Of a stretch of DNA of 64,000 nt, positions 50,603 through 61,893 are shown one piece after another; position 1 is the stretch's first letter, and each line of letters begins with the position of its first letter. The notes beneath the pieces are model-generated. The model did no database searches and was not told the origin of the DNA. It was given only the letters and a program-made list of their open reading frames with translations. The translations under genes were made by a program, and so were the position numbers. Source of the stretch: Rhizobium sp. Pop5 (GTDB taxonomy: Bacteria > Pseudomonadota > Alphaproteobacteria > Rhizobiales > Rhizobiaceae); assembly GCF_024721175.1 (NCBI RefSeq), contig NZ_CP099399.1:3180001-3244000 (forward strand), in the 5' to 3' direction.

Positions 50603-50869
50603 ATGGGCAGGTTCGGCACGACGACCGATTACAGCAGGATCAGACATTGGATCGAGGTACGCGGCGGCCATCCCGCCCGTATCAAGAACGCACGGGATAG
50701 CGAAACTGTCCGTGTCGATTTTTCCTCGGAACCGCAGGATGAGATCTCCTGGGATGAATTCTTCCAGGGCCTCGACGACAGCAGGCTCGCCTTTCTTCAC
50801 CGCACGCAGGCTGAGGACGACGTCGCCCGCTTCGGCAAGATGGTCCGCCGCAAACGCCGGCACCACTAA
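50603..50869 (+). CDS. Conserved hypothetical protein, 88 residues
   Basis: ATG 50603 after a strong GAGGAGGG (50591-50598). Small, soluble, basic C terminus (MVRRKRRHH). The stretch IRHWIEVRGGHPARIKNARD and EISWDEFFQGLDDSRLAFLH resembles a widespread short family of unknown function that I remember only as hypothetical protein, seen at times near DNA-repair genes. No signal peptide. It is convergent with serA and shares a bidirectional terminator with it. Confidence 0.7.
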   Translation: MGRFGTTTDYSRIRHWIEVRGGHPARIKNARDSETVRVDFSSEPQDEISWDEFFQGLDDSRLAFLHRTQAEDDVARFGKMVRRKRRHH

Positions 50870-50892
50870 ATTTCATTTATTCGTGACGCAGC

Positions 50893-50925
50893 AAAAACCC
50901 GGCGCCGTTTCCAGCGCCGGGTTTT
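50893..50925. terminator. Bidirectional terminator between the 88-residue gene and serA
   Basis: AACCCGGCGC (50896-50905) pairs with GCGCCGGGTT (50914-50923), with five A before and four T after, so it works for both convergent transcripts (stops at 50869 and 50951). Confidence 0.9.
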
Positions 50926-50950
50926 CCATGTTTCCTTGGGAGGAGGAAAA

Positions 50951-52546
50951 TCAGTCGATGTTGAAGGTCAGCAGCTTTGCCTGGCGGATCGCCTGGTGGG
51001 CCGTCAGCTGCGCGAGCACGCCGTCCTCCACCTCACCGTCGACATAGAGCAGCGCGATCGCATCGCCGCCCTGCTTGTCACGGCCGAGCTGGAAGTTGGC
51101 GATATTGACGCCGGCCGTCCCGAGCGTCGTGCCGATGAAGCCGATCATCCCGGGAACGTCGGTATTGGTGATGTAGATCATGTGCGAACCGACATCGGCA
51201 TCGAGGTTGATGCCCTTGATCTGGATGAAGCGCGGCTTGCCATCCGAAAACACCGTGCCAGCGACAGAGCGCGTCATGCTTTCGGTCGTTACCGTCAGCT
51301 TGATATAGCCGTCGAAGACGCCTGTCTTGTCGCGCTTGACCTCGGAAAGCACGATGCCCTTTTCCTTGATCATGATCGGCGCCGAAACCATGTTGACGTC
51401 GGCGACCTGCGGACGGATGAGACCGGCAAGCACCGCGCTCGTCAGTGCCCGCGTATTCATGTTGGCGGTGACGCCGTCATAGAGGATTTCGATTTCCTTG
51501 ATTGGCTCCTCGGTGACCTGGCCGACGAAAGCGCCGAGAACATCGGCAAGACGGATGAAAGGCTTCAGGATCGGCGCTTCTTCCGCTGTGATCGACGGCA
51601 TGTTGATGGCGTTGGAGACGGCACCCTTGACGAGGTAGTCCGACATCTGCTCGGCCACCTGCAAGGCGACGTTTTCCTGAGCCTCGGTCGTCGAGGCGCC
51701 GAGATGCGGCGTGCAGACGACGTTCGGCAGGCCGAAGAGCGGGCTTTCCTTGGCAGGCTCGACTTCGAAGACGTCGAAGGCGGCACCGGCGACGTGACCG
51801 GACTTGATCGCTTCGGCAAGCGCTGCCTCATCGACGAGGCCGCCGCGGGCGCAGTTGATGATGCGCACGCCGGGCTTGGTCTTCGCCAGCGCTTCCTTGT
51901 TGAGGATGCCGCGCGTCTTGTCGGTCATCGGCACATGCAGCGTGATGAAATCGGCGCGGGCGAAAAGCTCGTCGAGCTCGACCTTGGTGACGCCCATTTC
52001 CTCGGCGCGTTCCTTGGAAAGGAACGGGTCATAGGCGACGACATGCATCTTCAGACCGATGGCGCGGGCGCAGACGATCGAGCCGATATTGCCGGCGCCG
52101 ATGACGCCGAGCGTCTTGCCGGTGATTTCGACGCCCATGAATTTCGATTTCTCCCACTTGCCGGCCTGCGTCGAGGTGTCGGCTGCCGGAAGCTGGCGGG
52201 CGACGGCGAACATCAAAGCGATCGCATGCTCGGCCGTGGTGATCGAATTGCCGAAGGGCGTGTTCATGACGATGATGCCGCGGCGCGAGGCTGCCGGGAT
52301 ATCGACATTGTCGACGCCGATGCCGGCGCGGCCGACAACCTTGAGGTTCTTCGCCCCTTCGATGATCTTTTCCGTCACCTTGGTGGCGGAGCGGATGGCG
52401 AGGCCATCATACTTGCCGATGACTTCGAGCAGACGGTCCTTGTCTTTACCGAGCTGCGGTTCGAAATCGACTTCGACGCCGCGGTCACGGAAGATCTGGA
52501 CAGCGGTTTCCGACAATTCGTCGGATACGAGAACGCGAGGTGCCAT
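50951..52546 (-). CDS. serA: D-3-phosphoglycerate dehydrogenase
   Basis: 531 residues from ATG 52546, with GGAGGCC before it. Long-type PGDH: Rossmann GVIGAGNIGSIVCARAIGL at about residue 146-164, catalytic Arg in NCARGGLVDE, Glu in FDVFEVEPA and His in CTPHLGAST, an intervening (ASB) domain and a C-terminal ACT domain (ITNTDVPGMIGFIG, about 455-531) for serine feedback. First step of serine synthesis: 3-phosphoglycerate to phosphohydroxypyruvate with NAD. Downstream of serC by 83 bases, same strand; one operon. Confidence 0.96.
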   Translation of the reverse strand: MAPRVLVSDELSETAVQIFRDRGVEVDFEPQLGKDKDRLLEVIGKYDGLAIRSATKVTEKIIEGAKNLKVVGRAGIGVDNVDIPAASRRGIIVMNTPFGNSITTAEHAIALMFAVARQLPAADTSTQAGKWEKSKFMGVEITGKTLGVIGAGNIGSIVCARAIGLKMHVVAYDPFLSKERAEEMGVTKVELDELFARADFITLHVPMTDKTRGILNKEALAKTKPGVRIINCARGGLVDEAALAEAIKSGHVAGAAFDVFEVEPAKESPLFGLPNVVCTPHLGASTTEAQENVALQVAEQMSDYLVKGAVSNAINMPSITAEEAPILKPFIRLADVLGAFVGQVTEEPIKEIEILYDGVTANMNTRALTSAVLAGLIRPQVADVNMVSAPIMIKEKGIVLSEVKRDKTGVFDGYIKLTVTTESMTRSVAGTVFSDGKPRFIQIKGINLDADVGSHMIYITNTDVPGMIGFIGTTLGTAGVNIANFQLGRDKQGGDAIALLYVDGEVEDGVLAQLTAHQAIRQAKLLTFNID

Positions 52547-52629
52547 GATGGCCTCCTTCAAAAGTGTTCAGCGATGGATGAAATCCGGAATACTGGGCTC
52601 CGCCTGTGGCGGAGCCGGATGCGATCAGG

Positions 52630-53808
52630 TCAGGCTGCGGCCTGAGCAAGCTGCGCCTTCTGCGTTTCGAAGGCCCAGGAAAGCCAGGGCATCAGCTTCT
52701 GCATGTCCGATGCTTCGATCGTGGCACCCGCCCAGATGCGGAGACCCGACGGCGCGTCGCGGTAATGGCCGATGTCATAGGCGACACCTTCCTTCTCCAG
52801 GAGGCCGACAAGCCCCTTGGCGAAATTCGCCTGGCCGTCGTCGTCGAGCGCCGTGATGTCCTTGTCGACGATCTTCAGGCAGACGGAGGTGTTGGAGGCC
52901 GTCTCCGCCTTGACGGCGAGATTGGCGATCCAGTCGTTTGCCGCGACGAAATCGTGGATGACCTTGGCGTTGGCATCGGCGCGCGCGATCAGCGCCTTGA
53001 GGCCGCCGAGCTCCTTGGCCCAGAGGAGCGCATCGATATAGTCCTCGACGCAGAGCATCGACGGCGTGTTGATCGTCTCGCCCTGGAAGATACCTTCCGT
53101 CAGCTTGCCGCCCGAAGTCATGCGGAAGATCTTCGGCAGCGGCCAGGCCGGCGTATAGGTGGTGAGACGCTCGACGGCGCGCGGCGAAAGAATGATGACG
53201 CCATGCGCGCCCTCGCCGCCCAGAACCTTCTGCCAGGAGAAGGTGACGACATCGAGCTTGGCGAAATCGAGTTCCTGCGCGAAGGCGGCCGAGGTGGCGT
53301 CGCAGATCGTCAGGCCCTTGCGGTCAGCGGGAATGAAATCGGCATTCGCAACGCGGACACCCGAGGTCGTGCCGTTCCAGGTGAAGACGACGTCGCGGTC
53401 GAAATCGACGGCGGAGAGATCGGGAAGCTCGCCGTAACCGGCTTCGAGCTTGCGCACGTCCTTGAGCTTCAGCTGCTTGACGACGTCGGTAACCCAGCCG
53501 GCGCCGAAGCTTTCCCAGGCGAGCATGTCGACGCCACGTTCGCCGAGCAGCGACCAGAGCGCCATTTCAACGGCGCCGGTGTCGGATGCCGGAACGATAC
53601 CGATGCGGTAATCCGCCGGCACCTCGAGAATTTCACGGGTAAGGTCGATGGCCTGCTTGAGCTTGACCTTGCCGACCTTCGCGCGGTGCGAACGGCCAAG
53701 AGCCGCGTCGGAAAGGGCTTCGAGCGACCAACCGGGGCGCTTCGAGCAAGGGCCAGAAGAAAAATGAGTATTTTGCGGACGGATGTCCGGCTTTGCGGTC
53801 TTCGCCAT
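52630..53808 (-). CDS. serC: Phosphoserine aminotransferase
   Basis: 392 residues. Class V aminotransferase; the PLP-binding Lys is in [17 protein letters not shown], and the start [20 protein letters not shown] is that of the alphaproteobacterial/methanogen-type SerC rather than the E. coli type. It converts phosphohydroxypyruvate and glutamate to phosphoserine. Forms the serine operon with serA. Preceded by the serC leader RNA motif, so translation may be regulated in the leader. Confidence 0.94.
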   Translation of the reverse strand: MAKTAKPDIRPQNTHFSSGPCSKRPGWSLEALSDAALGRSHRAKVGKVKLKQAIDLTREILEVPADYRIGIVPASDTGAVEMALWSLLGERGVDMLAWESFGAGWVTDVVKQLKLKDVRKLEAGYGELPDLSAVDFDRDVVFTWNGTTSGVRVANADFIPADRKGLTICDATSAAFAQELDFAKLDVVTFSWQKVLGGEGAHGVIILSPRAVERLTTYTPAWPLPKIFRMTSGGKLTEGIFQGETINTPSMLCVEDYIDALLWAKELGGLKALIARADANAKVIHDFVAANDWIANLAVKAETASNTSVCLKIVDKDITALDDDGQANFAKGLVGLLEKEGVAYDIGHYRDAPSGLRIWAGATIEASDMQKLMPWLSWAFETQKAQLAQAAA

Positions 53809-53809
53809 G

Positions 53810-53852
53810 ATGCTATCCTCTCAGATAGAAAGCCCTTCGTTGGGGAAGGGTG
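53810..53852 (-). ncRNA. serC leader RNA motif
   Basis: Minus strand, directly before the serC ATG: hairpin 1 CCCTTC-CCCAAC-GAAGGG (53850-53833), then hairpin 2 CTATC-TGAGAG-GATAG (53828-53813), with the ribosome binding purines in the loop of hairpin 2. This matches the alphaproteobacterial serC motif reported from comparative searches (two short hairpins before serC). Proposed role is control of serC-serA; the ligand or factor is not known. Confidence 0.75.
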
Positions 53853-53946
53853 TCCCGCCGCCGTGTTTATGGATCGGAGGCGTCATAGTCAAGATCGAAG
53901 TGTCGCAGAGGGAGGATATTTTGACGCAGGCACGCTTGACGCAACG

Positions 53947-53973
53947 AAAAAGCCGCCCAGACCGGGCGGCTTT
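53947..53973 (-). terminator. Terminator of the porin gene
   Basis: Minus strand: AGCCGCCC-GGTCT-GGGCGGCT followed by TTTT. Perfect eight-pair stem, 23 bases after the outer membrane protein stop. Confidence 0.92.
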
Positions 53974-53995
53974 CGAATGAAAGGATGATCGAGTT

Positions 53996-54832
53996 TTACT
54001 TGTAGACCGGCTGCTGCAGCGGGATTGCGGGCGGCTCGTAGGCGACAGGCTGGGCGCATCCGCCGAAGAGGTAGCGGCCGCCGACGCGGACTTCGTGGGC
54101 GCTGAGACCCTTGTCGCGGCCCGGACCACCGTTTTCGGCATAGCCGAACATGTTGCCGCCATCGATGTGCAGATAGCGATAGCCGACATCGGCCTTGATG
54201 TTGCAGGTCACGTCGATCGAGGCGCCGGCCATGAGGGCGTAGGTGAAGCGCCAGTTGCCCTTGCCGCCATGGGTGACCTCGTCGTCGCAGAAGCTGCCGT
54301 CATCGGCGCAGGCGACGTTGCGCAGGTTCTTCCACTTCACGTAGGAACCGCCGATACCGGCGCCGACATAAGGTGTCACATAGCCATAGGTGCCTAGATC
54401 GACATAGGCGTTGGCGAGCAGCGTGTAGGCAGTGAGCGAAGAGGAGTCGCGCGAGGTGCAATCCACCAGCGGGAAGCCGCACTGCCCGACCGTCGAGCCG
54501 TGGAAATCTGCCTGCGTGAGATAGTCGAAGGTCAGATCGGTACGGAGATAGCTGTTGATCTGATAACCGACACCGCCGCCGACCGTCCATGCGTCATCAA
54601 TATCGGCACGGTCGAAATCGACTTCCGTGGCATTGCTGCCCTGGAAGTAGCGGGCACCGCGCAGATCGGTGAAGGCGTAGCCGACATCGCCGCGCAGGTA
54701 CCAGCCGGTCGCTTCGGTGACGGTCACCTCTGGCGGCTGTTCCGGGATCGGCTCGGCAGGCGCGAGATCCGCCGAATAGGCATTTGTCGCGATCAACAGT
54801 GCGGCGAAGATGCCGGACAAGCTTCTTTTCAT
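53996..54832 (-). CDS. Outer membrane beta-barrel protein, Omp25/31-like
   Basis: 278 residues from ATG 54832, with GGAG 12 bases before it. Signal peptide ends AYSA-DLAP. The mature protein has a Pro-rich lead (EPIPEQPPEVTV) then an eight-stranded-barrel pattern: WYLRGDVGYAFTD, VGGGVGYQINSYLRTDLTFD, YVTPYVGAGIGGSY, and the closing ADVGYRYLHIDGG and VRVGGRYLFGG. Four cysteines could form surface-loop disulfides. Belongs to the Omp25/Omp31 opacity-type group abundant in Rhizobiales, with structural and envelope-stability roles. It does not end in an aromatic residue. Confidence 0.87.
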   Translation of the reverse strand: MKRSLSGIFAALLIATNAYSADLAPAEPIPEQPPEVTVTEATGWYLRGDVGYAFTDLRGARYFQGSNATEVDFDRADIDDAWTVGGGVGYQINSYLRTDLTFDYLTQADFHGSTVGQCGFPLVDCTSRDSSSLTAYTLLANAYVDLGTYGYVTPYVGAGIGGSYVKWKNLRNVACADDGSFCDDEVTHGGKGNWRFTYALMAGASIDVTCNIKADVGYRYLHIDGGNMFGYAENGGPGRDKGLSAHEVRVGGRYLFGGCAQPVAYEPPAIPLQQPVYK

Positions 54833-55031
54833 GGATCCCACTCCAAAATTCGTTGCGTCGGCAGGCTGCATCGCTGCCAATCTGATACGCTTCGGCATGG
54901 ATAATGAATGGGAAACGTTAAAAGCTGCTTAACCACGAATATTTACCTTGATGTCGAGGCATCTCGGCGGCCTGAGACATAAGGCGCTTGAGGCCTGGTC
55001 CCGGCGGGCGGATCGGTCCGCCAACAGGCAC

Positions 55032-55061
55032 AAAAAAAGCCGGCGCTTGCGCACCGGCTTT
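55032..55061 (-). terminator. Terminator of glmM
   Basis: Minus strand: GCCGG/CCGGC stem, extensible with AAA-TTT pairs, then a run of seven T (seen as seven A at 55032-55038). About 21 bases after the glmM stop. Confidence 0.88.
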
Positions 55062-55082
55062 CGACAATCTGCCTCGCAGGGA

Positions 55083-56435
55083 TCAGGCGGCCGTGCGGAC
55101 GTTTGAGATCGTGCCGATCAGTTCGTTGACGATGCGCTCGATCTGAGCGCGGTCGTCGCCTTCGGCCATGACGCGGATCAGCGGTTCGGTGCCCGAGGGG
55201 CGGATGACGAGCCGGCCGTTCTTGGCGAGCTCGGCTTCGGCATCGGCGATCGCCTTCTGCACCTGGATATCCTCCAGCGGCTTGCCGCCGCTGATACGGA
55301 CATTGCGCAAGAGCTGCGGCACAGGATCGAAGCGGCGGCAAACTTCGCTGACGGTGCGGCCGGTGCGCTTGACCGCGGCAAGGATCTGCAGCGCCGCGAC
55401 GAGGCCGTCGCCGGTCGTGCCGTATTCCGAGAGCACGATGTGGCCGGACTGCTCGCCGCCGACATTGTAATTGTGCTGGCGCATATGCTCGACGACGTAG
55501 CGGTCGCCGACCTTCGTGCGGGCAAGCGCCATGCCGCGCGCGTCAAGGAAGCGCTCGAGGCCGAGATTGGACATCACGGTGGCGACGATGCCGTTGCCGC
55601 GTAACTGTTGGCTTTCGGCCCAGCTCTCGGCGATGACAGCCATCAGCTGGTCGCCGTCGACGATCGAACCATTCTCGTCGACGATGATGACGCGGTCCGC
55701 GTCGCCGTCGAGCGCGATGCCGATATCGGCGCGGACTTCGTCGACCTTCTTCTGCAGCGCGACCGGGCTGGTGGAGCCGCAGTTGAGATTGATGTTGGTG
55801 CCGTTCGGCTCGTTGCCGATGGTAACGACGTCAGCGCCAAGCTCCCAGAGCACGGCGGGGGCGACTTTGTAGGCAGCACCGTTGGCGCAGTCGATCGCAA
55901 TCCTCAGGCCCTGCAGCGTCACGTCGCGCGGCAGCGTACGCTTGGCATGTTCGATATAACGGTCATGCACGCCATCGACGCGCTTCGCGCGGCCGATGTC
56001 GTCGGACTTGGCGAGCTGCGCATTCAGATCCTTCTCGAGCAGATCCTCGATCTCTGCCTCGATGTCGTCGGAAAGCTTGTAACCATCAGGACCGAAAAGC
56101 TTGATGCCGTTATCCTCGTAAGGATTGTGCGAAGCAGAGATCATCACGCCGATATCGCAGCGTAGCGAACGCGTCAGCATTGCGACGGCAGGTGTAGGGA
56201 TCGGGCCGAGGATGAAGGCATCGAGGCCGGCGGCCGTGAAGCCCGCGACCATGGCGTTTTCGAGCATGTAGCCGGAAAGGCGCGTGTCCTTGCCGATGAC
56301 GACGCGATGGCGATGGTTGCCGCGGCGAAAAATCGTGCCGGCAGCAATACCGACCCGCATCGCGAGATCCGGCGTCATCGGGAAGACATTGGACTGGCCG
56401 CGAATGCCGTCGGTACCGAAATAGCGTCTTTTCAT
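55083..56435 (-). CDS. glmM: Phosphoglucosamine mutase
   Basis: 450 residues from ATG 56435, with AGGAG upstream. Alpha-D-phosphohexomutase family: [12 protein letters not shown] start, catalytic phosphoserine Ser102 in [12 protein letters not shown], metal loop DGDADRVI, sugar-binding GEQSGHI and phosphate-binding [12 protein letters not shown]. Converts glucosamine-6-phosphate to glucosamine-1-phosphate for peptidoglycan and lipopolysaccharide. Lies 242 bases after ftsH on the same strand, with a terminator between, so it has its own promoter. Confidence 0.96.
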   Translation of the reverse strand: MKRRYFGTDGIRGQSNVFPMTPDLAMRVGIAAGTIFRRGNHRHRVVIGKDTRLSGYMLENAMVAGFTAAGLDAFILGPIPTPAVAMLTRSLRCDIGVMISASHNPYEDNGIKLFGPDGYKLSDDIEAEIEDLLEKDLNAQLAKSDDIGRAKRVDGVHDRYIEHAKRTLPRDVTLQGLRIAIDCANGAAYKVAPAVLWELGADVVTIGNEPNGTNINLNCGSTSPVALQKKVDEVRADIGIALDGDADRVIIVDENGSIVDGDQLMAVIAESWAESQQLRGNGIVATVMSNLGLERFLDARGMALARTKVGDRYVVEHMRQHNYNVGGEQSGHIVLSEYGTTGDGLVAALQILAAVKRTGRTVSEVCRRFDPVPQLLRNVRISGGKPLEDIQVQKAIADAEAELAKNGRLVIRPSGTEPLIRVMAEGDDRAQIERIVNELIGTISNVRTAA

Positions 56436-56621
56436 CTGCACTCCTGCGCTTTCCGCGCGCCATTCAAGGCAGCGCATCGTTCCAGCGAATGTGGCCTCAA
56501 AGGTCCGTCGTCAACTCCAGAGCGGGTGAGTCGGACCTGCCTTATTTCATCGGGATGCCATAAAACATCGAAATCGGCACGTAAATTACCGAGAAAAATG
56601 AATATATCCCGTTACCAATAG

Positions 56622-56657
56622 AAAAGGCCGGGTTTCCCTCGTGGGAAATCCGGCCTT
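56622..56657 (-). terminator. Terminator of ftsH
   Basis: Minus strand: AAGGCCGG-A-TTTCCC, four-base loop, GGGAAA-C-CCGGCCTT then TT. Long stem with one mismatch, 20 bases after the ftsH stop. Confidence 0.88.
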
Positions 56658-56677
56658 GTTCAAAGTGTCAGCACCGA

Positions 56678-58609
<1,932 letters not shown>

Positions 58610-58706
58610 CGAACTCCCCAGCACTGGAACAGCCGCCTCATGGCGACCGTCTTATTCGTTTCTAACATAGGGTTGCGCCGCGCTGTTGCCAAGGCGATCC
58701 CCCATG

Positions 58707-60053
58707 TCAGATGGTTTTTCCGTCAATAGTTCTTAAAGGCGGCCTCGCATAGGGCGCCGTCGCGAAAATCGCCGAAAGCCTGTTGGCAAAGATGAAATCA
58801 AATCGTGTCAAAAAGCGGTCGAAGGGCGCGAAATAGGGCGTCAGCTCGACCGACCGGGCGGATTCGGGAGATAAATAGGCTCCATTTGAGGATAAGGCTG
58901 GCGCCGAGGCGACGGCGCGCTTCCATGCTGACTGAGGCAACCGATCAAAATGATCTCCCCTCATTCCCGCGCTCGGACTTGACCCAGCAACGACGTCAAC
59001 CTTTGTCGACGTGGTCAAATCGTTCCTCACGCGAAACCTCCCGTCCCAAACCCCAGCCTCTCCCGGCTGCAGCACCAACGGCAATATCCCCCTGCTCTCG
59101 CGCGCCAGATAGAGCCCATCGCGCCTCAGATCGAACACCACCCTGCCAGCGGTCATCCGCCCCGGCTCACCGCCGGCCGCGAATGCGAGAATGCGGTCCA
59201 TCTGCGCCCTGCCCGGCACGAATGGCTGCCCGCCGAACACCCCCGTCAGGCGGCCGAGCGCATAATCGAGAACCGCGCGATCCTCTCGCAACCCGTCATG
59301 CATCACCTGTCCCAGCAGGCCACCGTGAAGCAGGAAATGGCGATCCAGCCATTCGGCGCCTCTGGACGACAGGATCAGCCGTTCGCCCCAGATCGCGCGA
59401 ATATCTTGCTTGGTATCCGTGCCGGCGGAAAGCCGCCGGCGCATCCGGACACGCTCGTACTTCGTATCCTCGTTGCTCGGATCGTCGATCCAAGTCACGC
59501 CCCGCTCCCTGAGGAATGCGCGGATATCTGTCCGGGTGGAAAAAAGGAGCGGTCTCAAAATCCAGAAGCGCCGGTCGAAAAGCACCGCATCGGCAATACC
59601 TGACGAGACCTGTTCCGTTCGCATCCCGCGCATGGCAAGCGTTTCGCGCTGATCGTCCAATGTATGGCCGGTGACGATGAGATCGGCGCCAAGCGCTTTT
59701 GCTGCCTCGGCCAGAAGACCATAGCGAGCCTCGCGGGCCGCGGCCATGACACCTGTCTTCGGTTTCTCGCCCCGCCAGGTGGCGACGGTATGGGGAATGC
59801 CGAGCGAGGCACAGAGGGCAGCGACTTGGCGCGCCTCGTCTGCGGAGCCGGCGCGCAGCGCGTGATCGACGGTCGCGGCGCAAAGGGAAATCTTGAGGTG
59901 GGGAGCGGCCTTCACGGCTTCGTCGAGGAGGAGAAGCAGGCCGGTAGAATCGCTGCCGCCCGATACTGCGACAAGAATGCGCACGGGGCTTTGGAGCGAG
60001 GAGAGAAACTGGTGGATCGCCAGTCGAGGCGGTGACGTGCCTTCGGCGTGCAT
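58707..60053 (-). CDS. tilS: tRNA(Ile)-lysidine synthetase
   Basis: 448 residues from ATG 60053, ten bases after the cpoB stop. PP-loop SGGSDS at residues 31-36, then ATVDHALRAGSADEA and GHTLDDQRET, the usual TilS active-site stretch, and IDDPSNEDTKYERVRMRR. The C-terminal third is poorly conserved, as in other rhizobial TilS. It adds lysine to C34 of Ile-CAU tRNA. Position between cpoB and ftsH is the standard order in rhizobia. Confidence 0.93.
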   Translation of the reverse strand: MHAEGTSPPRLAIHQFLSSLQSPVRILVAVSGGSDSTGLLLLLDEAVKAAPHLKISLCAATVDHALRAGSADEARQVAALCASLGIPHTVATWRGEKPKTGVMAAAREARYGLLAEAAKALGADLIVTGHTLDDQRETLAMRGMRTEQVSSGIADAVLFDRRFWILRPLLFSTRTDIRAFLRERGVTWIDDPSNEDTKYERVRMRRRLSAGTDTKQDIRAIWGERLILSSRGAEWLDRHFLLHGGLLGQVMHDGLREDRAVLDYALGRLTGVFGGQPFVPGRAQMDRILAFAAGGEPGRMTAGRVVFDLRRDGLYLARESRGILPLVLQPGEAGVWDGRFRVRNDLTTSTKVDVVAGSSPSAGMRGDHFDRLPQSAWKRAVASAPALSSNGAYLSPESARSVELTPYFAPFDRFLTRFDFIFANRLSAIFATAPYARPPLRTIDGKTI

Positions 60054-60063
60054 GCCGGCAGGC

Positions 60064-61050
60064 CTAGCAGGCGAGGCGTTTCTGTTCGCTCGCAACTTTG
60101 GTTATGACGGCGCGCGAGGCCTTCGGATAGCGCTTCGAGACTTCGCGCAACGTCGCGCAGGCCGTCTCGGTATTGTCGAGGGCAGCAAGCGACATGCCGA
60201 GCTTCAGAAGCATTTCCGGCGCCTTTTCGGATGTGCCGTATTTCTGGTGCGCATTGAGGAAGGTCTTCGCCGCCTCATTGTATTTGCCCTGCGAATAGAG
60301 CGCTTCGCCGAGCCAGAAATTGGCGTCCGCTGCCCGCGCGCTGCTCGGGTAACGGGTGATGTACTGGGTGAATTCCTGCTCGGCCGTGCTGTAATCGCCG
60401 GAAAGCACATGACCGTAGGCGGACTTGTACTGATCGGCCTCGCTGCCGAGCGAGGCGGTCTGCTGCGGCGTTCCGCTCTTGGCATCAGGAATCGGCCCGG
60501 AGCCGATCGTGGCATTGTCGTCGACAGTGCCACCGATCGGATTACCGTTCTTATCGAAATCGATCGAGCCAAGCTCCTTCGGCGGCTGGCCGAGGCCGCT
60601 ATTACTAGGCACGCTGGTGGAGGGAGCCGTTTCGGCTCCCTGCGGCGCTTGGATCACCTTGGCGATATCGTCGCCGCCCGAGGCTGCCGGAGCAGGATCG
60701 GTTTCGCTTTTCTTGACGGGAGCCTTGGCGGCACCGCCGGAGCCTGTCTTTTCCAGCTGCTGGAAGCGGAATTCATTGTCTTCCTGTTGCTTGCGGATCG
60801 TCTCCTGCATCTGCAGAAGCTGAAAGCTCATCTCCTCGATCCGGCCGTTCAACTGCCGCAACTGCTCTTCGAGCTGCTGCACGCGGACCTCCGCATCGCC
60901 GCTCTGCACCTTGACGACGGGCGGCGCCGCCTGGTTTTCCCTAGATCGGTCGCCGAGATGCAGCCCAAAGAACGAGGCGGAATAGGCCGCCCGTTCGCTA
61001 CCGGTCATAGCCGCGAGGCACAGCATGCCTGCCACGACAAGTTTCTTCAT
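60064..61050 (-). CDS. cpoB: Tol-Pal system periplasmic protein CpoB (YbgF)
   Basis: 328 residues from ATG 61050. Signal peptide ends AYSA; a coiled coil (VRVQQLEEQLRQLNGRIEEM, about 50-100) that trimerises follows, then a linker rich in Pro, Ala, Ser and Gly, then three TPR units (YKSAYGHVLSGDYSTAEQEF, ANFWLGEALYSQGKYNEAAK, MLLKLGMSLAALDNTETA). It ties cell-wall synthesis by PBP1B to the Tol machine during division in E. coli. A terminator separates it from pal, so some transcripts must initiate after it. Confidence 0.92.
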   Translation of the reverse strand: MKKLVVAGMLCLAAMTGSERAAYSASFFGLHLGDRSRENQAAPPVVKVQSGDAEVRVQQLEEQLRQLNGRIEEMSFQLLQMQETIRKQQEDNEFRFQQLEKTGSGGAAKAPVKKSETDPAPAASGGDDIAKVIQAPQGAETAPSTSVPSNSGLGQPPKELGSIDFDKNGNPIGGTVDDNATIGSGPIPDAKSGTPQQTASLGSEADQYKSAYGHVLSGDYSTAEQEFTQYITRYPSSARAADANFWLGEALYSQGKYNEAAKTFLNAHQKYGTSEKAPEMLLKLGMSLAALDNTETACATLREVSKRYPKASRAVITKVASEQKRLAC

Positions 61051-61152
61051 ATGTATGGTCCTGTCCCAGTGATTCTTCGCGCCTGGATGGCACGAACAGG
61101 AGATTTTTCCAATTGCTGTCAAAAAGCAACGGAGTCTGGCCAAAGTGTGGTC

Positions 61153-61184
61153 AAAAAGAAAAGGCGGCCCCGTGGGACCGCCTT
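61153..61184 (-). terminator. Terminator after pal
   Basis: Minus strand: AAGGCGGTCCC-ACG-GGGCCGCCTT with one mismatch, then TTCTTTTT. It lies 24 bases after the pal stop and before cpoB. Confidence 0.88.
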
Positions 61185-61208
61185 CTGAAAGCAACTCTGT
61201 CGAGGAAA

Positions 61209-61742
61209 TTACATGCCGGCGCCGCCGAGCACGGTGACCGCGCGGCGGTTCTGCGACCAGCAGGAAATATCGTCGCAGACAGCGACCGGACGTTCCTTGC
61301 CGTAGGAGATCGTCTTCAGGCGCTGTGCAGGAACGCCGCGCGAAGCGAGATAGTCCTTGGCGGCAGCCGCACGGCGGGCGCCGAGTGCAAGGTTGTATTC
61401 GCGCGTACCGCGCTCGTCGGCATGGCCTTCTACGGTGATCTGGTAGTTCGGGTAGCGAGCGAGCCACTGCGCCTGACGGTCGAGCGTCTGCGAAGCATCG
61501 GCGCGGATCGACGAGGAGTCGGTGTCGAAGAAGATGCGGTCGCCGACATTGACCGTGAAGTCCTGAGCGGAGCCCGGTGTCGCTGCACCGGCACCAAGGC
61601 CGAGTTCACCGGCATTGTTCGGCATGCCACCGTTCTTCTTGGCGCAGCTTGCAAGCGCAAGACCGGCGACAAGCGCGATCATGACGGGGTTGCGGGCGAA
61701 ATTCTGCATGCGGCTCATTGCCGGGGTGTGAATTCGGCTCAT
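61209..61742 (-). CDS. pal: Peptidoglycan-associated lipoprotein Pal
   Basis: 177 residues from ATG 61742, with AAGGAG before it. Lipobox LASC gives lipidated Cys33; a second in-frame ATG at 61718 would shorten the n-region and is possible. OmpA-C peptidoglycan-binding fold: VGDRIFFDTDSSSIR, VEGHADERGTREYNLALG and ARRAAAAKDYL with the Asp and Arg that bind diaminopimelate. A C-terminal Cys pair (CDDISC) is typical of alphaproteobacterial Pal. Anchors outer membrane to the wall within Tol-Pal. Confidence 0.94.
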   Translation of the reverse strand: MSRIHTPAMSRMQNFARNPVMIALVAGLALASCAKKNGGMPNNAGELGLGAGAATPGSAQDFTVNVGDRIFFDTDSSSIRADASQTLDRQAQWLARYPNYQITVEGHADERGTREYNLALGARRAAAAKDYLASRGVPAQRLKTISYGKERPVAVCDDISCWSQNRRAVTVLGGAGM

Positions 61743-61893
61743 GGCCGGGTCTCCTTGCGATTTCAGGGTTTCCGGACAGTAACCGCACTCGGTTAACCGC
61801 CCCTCAAAGATTATGGTTAACAATTTACTGATTTGTCCCGTAGCCGCCCGGTTTTCATGATTCTGGGGCGACATAAAGGCATTCCCGCACCTG

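Noticed and set aside
50936..53988. Long plus-strand frames (569 and 460 codons) opposite serA and serC
   Set aside because: Antisense to textbook serine synthesis genes; acidic/basic biased composition and no domain.
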